From Rhodobacteraceae bacterium CCMM004 (lineage in GTDB: Bacteria > Pseudomonadota > Alphaproteobacteria > Rhodobacterales > Rhodobacteraceae): 64,000 bases of DNA. Shown piece by piece: positions 63,399 to 64,000 of the stretch; the stretch's first letter is position 1, and each line of letters opens with the position of its first letter. The position numbers were made by a program, and so were the translations under genes. The DNA is taken from positions 310,001-374,000 of the forward strand of contig RZWH01000001.1 of NCBI GenBank assembly GCA_004005435.1. Direction: 5' to 3'. The notes under the pieces were generated by a model. That model did no database searches. It saw only the letters and a program-made list of their open reading frames with translations, and was not told the DNA's origin.

Positions 63399-64000
63399 TC
63401 AGGCGTCCGCCGGACGCCGCGCCACCAGATCGACCAGAGCCGAGCGGCCCGCATGGCCCGTGCCCTCGGCGATCTCGGCCTCGTAGTCGGCCAGGCGCAG
63501 AACCTCCCAATCGCCGAAGGCGTCGGTCAGCAGGTCCTCGGTGTACATGTTTTCGGCGTGGGGCGGGCCGCCGGTGCCATACCCCACCTGCCGCGGCGCG
63601 TAGCCGTGGAGGAGCAGCACGCCGCCCGGCCGCACCGCCCGGCGCAGGCCGCGGAAGATCGCGGCGCGCCGATCCGGCCCCGCGAACTGAATAAAGATCG
63701 CGACCACCGCATCGAACGGCCGCGCCCAGTCCCAGGTCTCGACATCCGCACGGTGCACGTCCACGGTCACCCCCGCCTCGGCCGCCAGGCGCCGCGCCTT
63801 GTCCAGAGCGACGGCGGAGGGATCGAAGGCGGTCACCCGGTGCCCCTGCCCCGCCAGCCAGACCGAGTTGCGCCCCTCGCCGTCGGCGACGCACAGCACC
63901 TCGGCGCTTGGCGGGATCCGGTGCGCCTGCACCTCCAGGAACGCCGCCGGGCAGGTGCCGAAGAGATAGTCGTCGCGGTCGTAGCGGCGGTCCCAGTTCA
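63399..64000 (-). CDS. SAM-dependent methyltransferase, start just past the window edge
   Basis: A class I methyltransferase, TehB/UbiE-like. SAM-binding motif VLCVADGEGRNSVWLA and acidic loop VTAFDPSAVAL are near residue 40. The frame runs through the window end: the last two bases of the window read TG on the minus strand followed by NWDRRYDRDDYLFGTCPAAF, so the ATG most likely needs only base 64001. Residues 2-200 are complete. An internal GTG at 63932 is rejected because it would remove the conserved N-terminus. Confidence 0.85.
   Translation of the reverse strand, partial: NWDRRYDRDDYLFGTCPAAFLEVQAHRIPPSAEVLCVADGEGRNSVWLAGQGHRVTAFDPSAVALDKARRLAAEAGVTVDVHRADVETWDWARPFDAVVAIFIQFAGPDRRAAIFRGLRRAVRPGGVLLLHGYAPRQVGYGTGGPPHAENMYTEDLLTDAFGDWEVLRLADYEAEIAEGTGHAGRSALVDLVARRPADA

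Noticed and set aside
63399-63932. Methyltransferase start at the internal GTG at 63932
   Set aside because: The frame continues upstream to the window edge with a conserved N-terminal segment (WDRRYDRDDYLFGT), so the real start is at the edge.

Overview
This window is high-GC, densely packed bacterial DNA that fits an alphaproteobacterium of the Rhodobacterales (Roseobacter/Rhodobacter group). Support comes from the leuA-mreB-mreC-mreD-mrdA-rodA order, a DUF1476 ATP-synthase zeta inhibitor divergent from purC, a short methionine-cycle methyltransferase, an RNase E with a long acidic tail ending in a GWW motif, a form II aerobic-CODH-type molybdenum hydroxylase operon, and an iron-sulfur bacterial photolyase. 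No tRNA, rRNA, CRISPR array, transposase or phage gene was seen, so this reads as chromosome with metabolic cassettes.

Region 1 (1-16,170, all minus strand) is an uptake and catabolism block. A LacI-type regulator, a TIM-barrel sugar isomerase/epimerase and a Gfo/Idh/MocA oxidoreductase lead into an ABC importer (binding protein, two permeases, a DUF2160 membrane protein, a VOC protein, two ATPases) and a fused dihydroxyacetone-type kinase. Two near-identical 16-bp palindromes, one before lacI and one before the binding-protein gene, tie the parts into one regulon. The likely logic is import, oxidation, isomerisation and phosphorylation of a polyol or keto-sugar; the substrate is unknown. Downstream is a second, spermidine/putrescine-type ABC importer coupled to an amidohydrolase that runs off the left edge.

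Region 2 (16,162-22,829, minus) is a form II CO-dehydrogenase-like cluster: MoxR ATPase, CoxE-like VWA protein, then S, L and M subunits and an alpha/beta hydrolase. Region 3 (22,954-38,566) is mixed: TAXI binding protein, MATE exporter, MerR regulator with a zinc-ribbon protein, gltX, a zincin, a ChrR-like cupin, a PfkB kinase, a histidine kinase, glutamine-dependent NAD synthetase, an exported 18-repeat MORN protein, and an SDR-photolyase pair. Several of its intergenic spaces carry repeats.

Region 4 (38,696-48,760) holds leuA behind a leucine-rich leader peptide and attenuator-like hairpin, the rod-shape operon mreBCD-mrdA-rodA, a GhrA-type reductase, a periplasmic rhodanese and CcdA. Region 5 (48,854-56,212) has TusA, a LysE exporter, RNase E and a DctB/DctD-like two-component pair whose regulator lacks the sigma-54 contact loop. 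Region 6 (56,245-64,000) is a purine operon (purC, purS, purQ) interrupted by a glycosyltransferase, an alcohol dehydrogenase, a lipoprotein and a flavodoxin, followed by the zeta subunit, a homocysteine methyltransferase and an edge-truncated SAM methyltransferase.

The most unusual non-coding signals are five twin-palindrome elements at gene ends, a pair of 124-bp inverted-repeat-bounded direct repeats, a degenerate ~36-bp repeat field, and the LacI operator pair.
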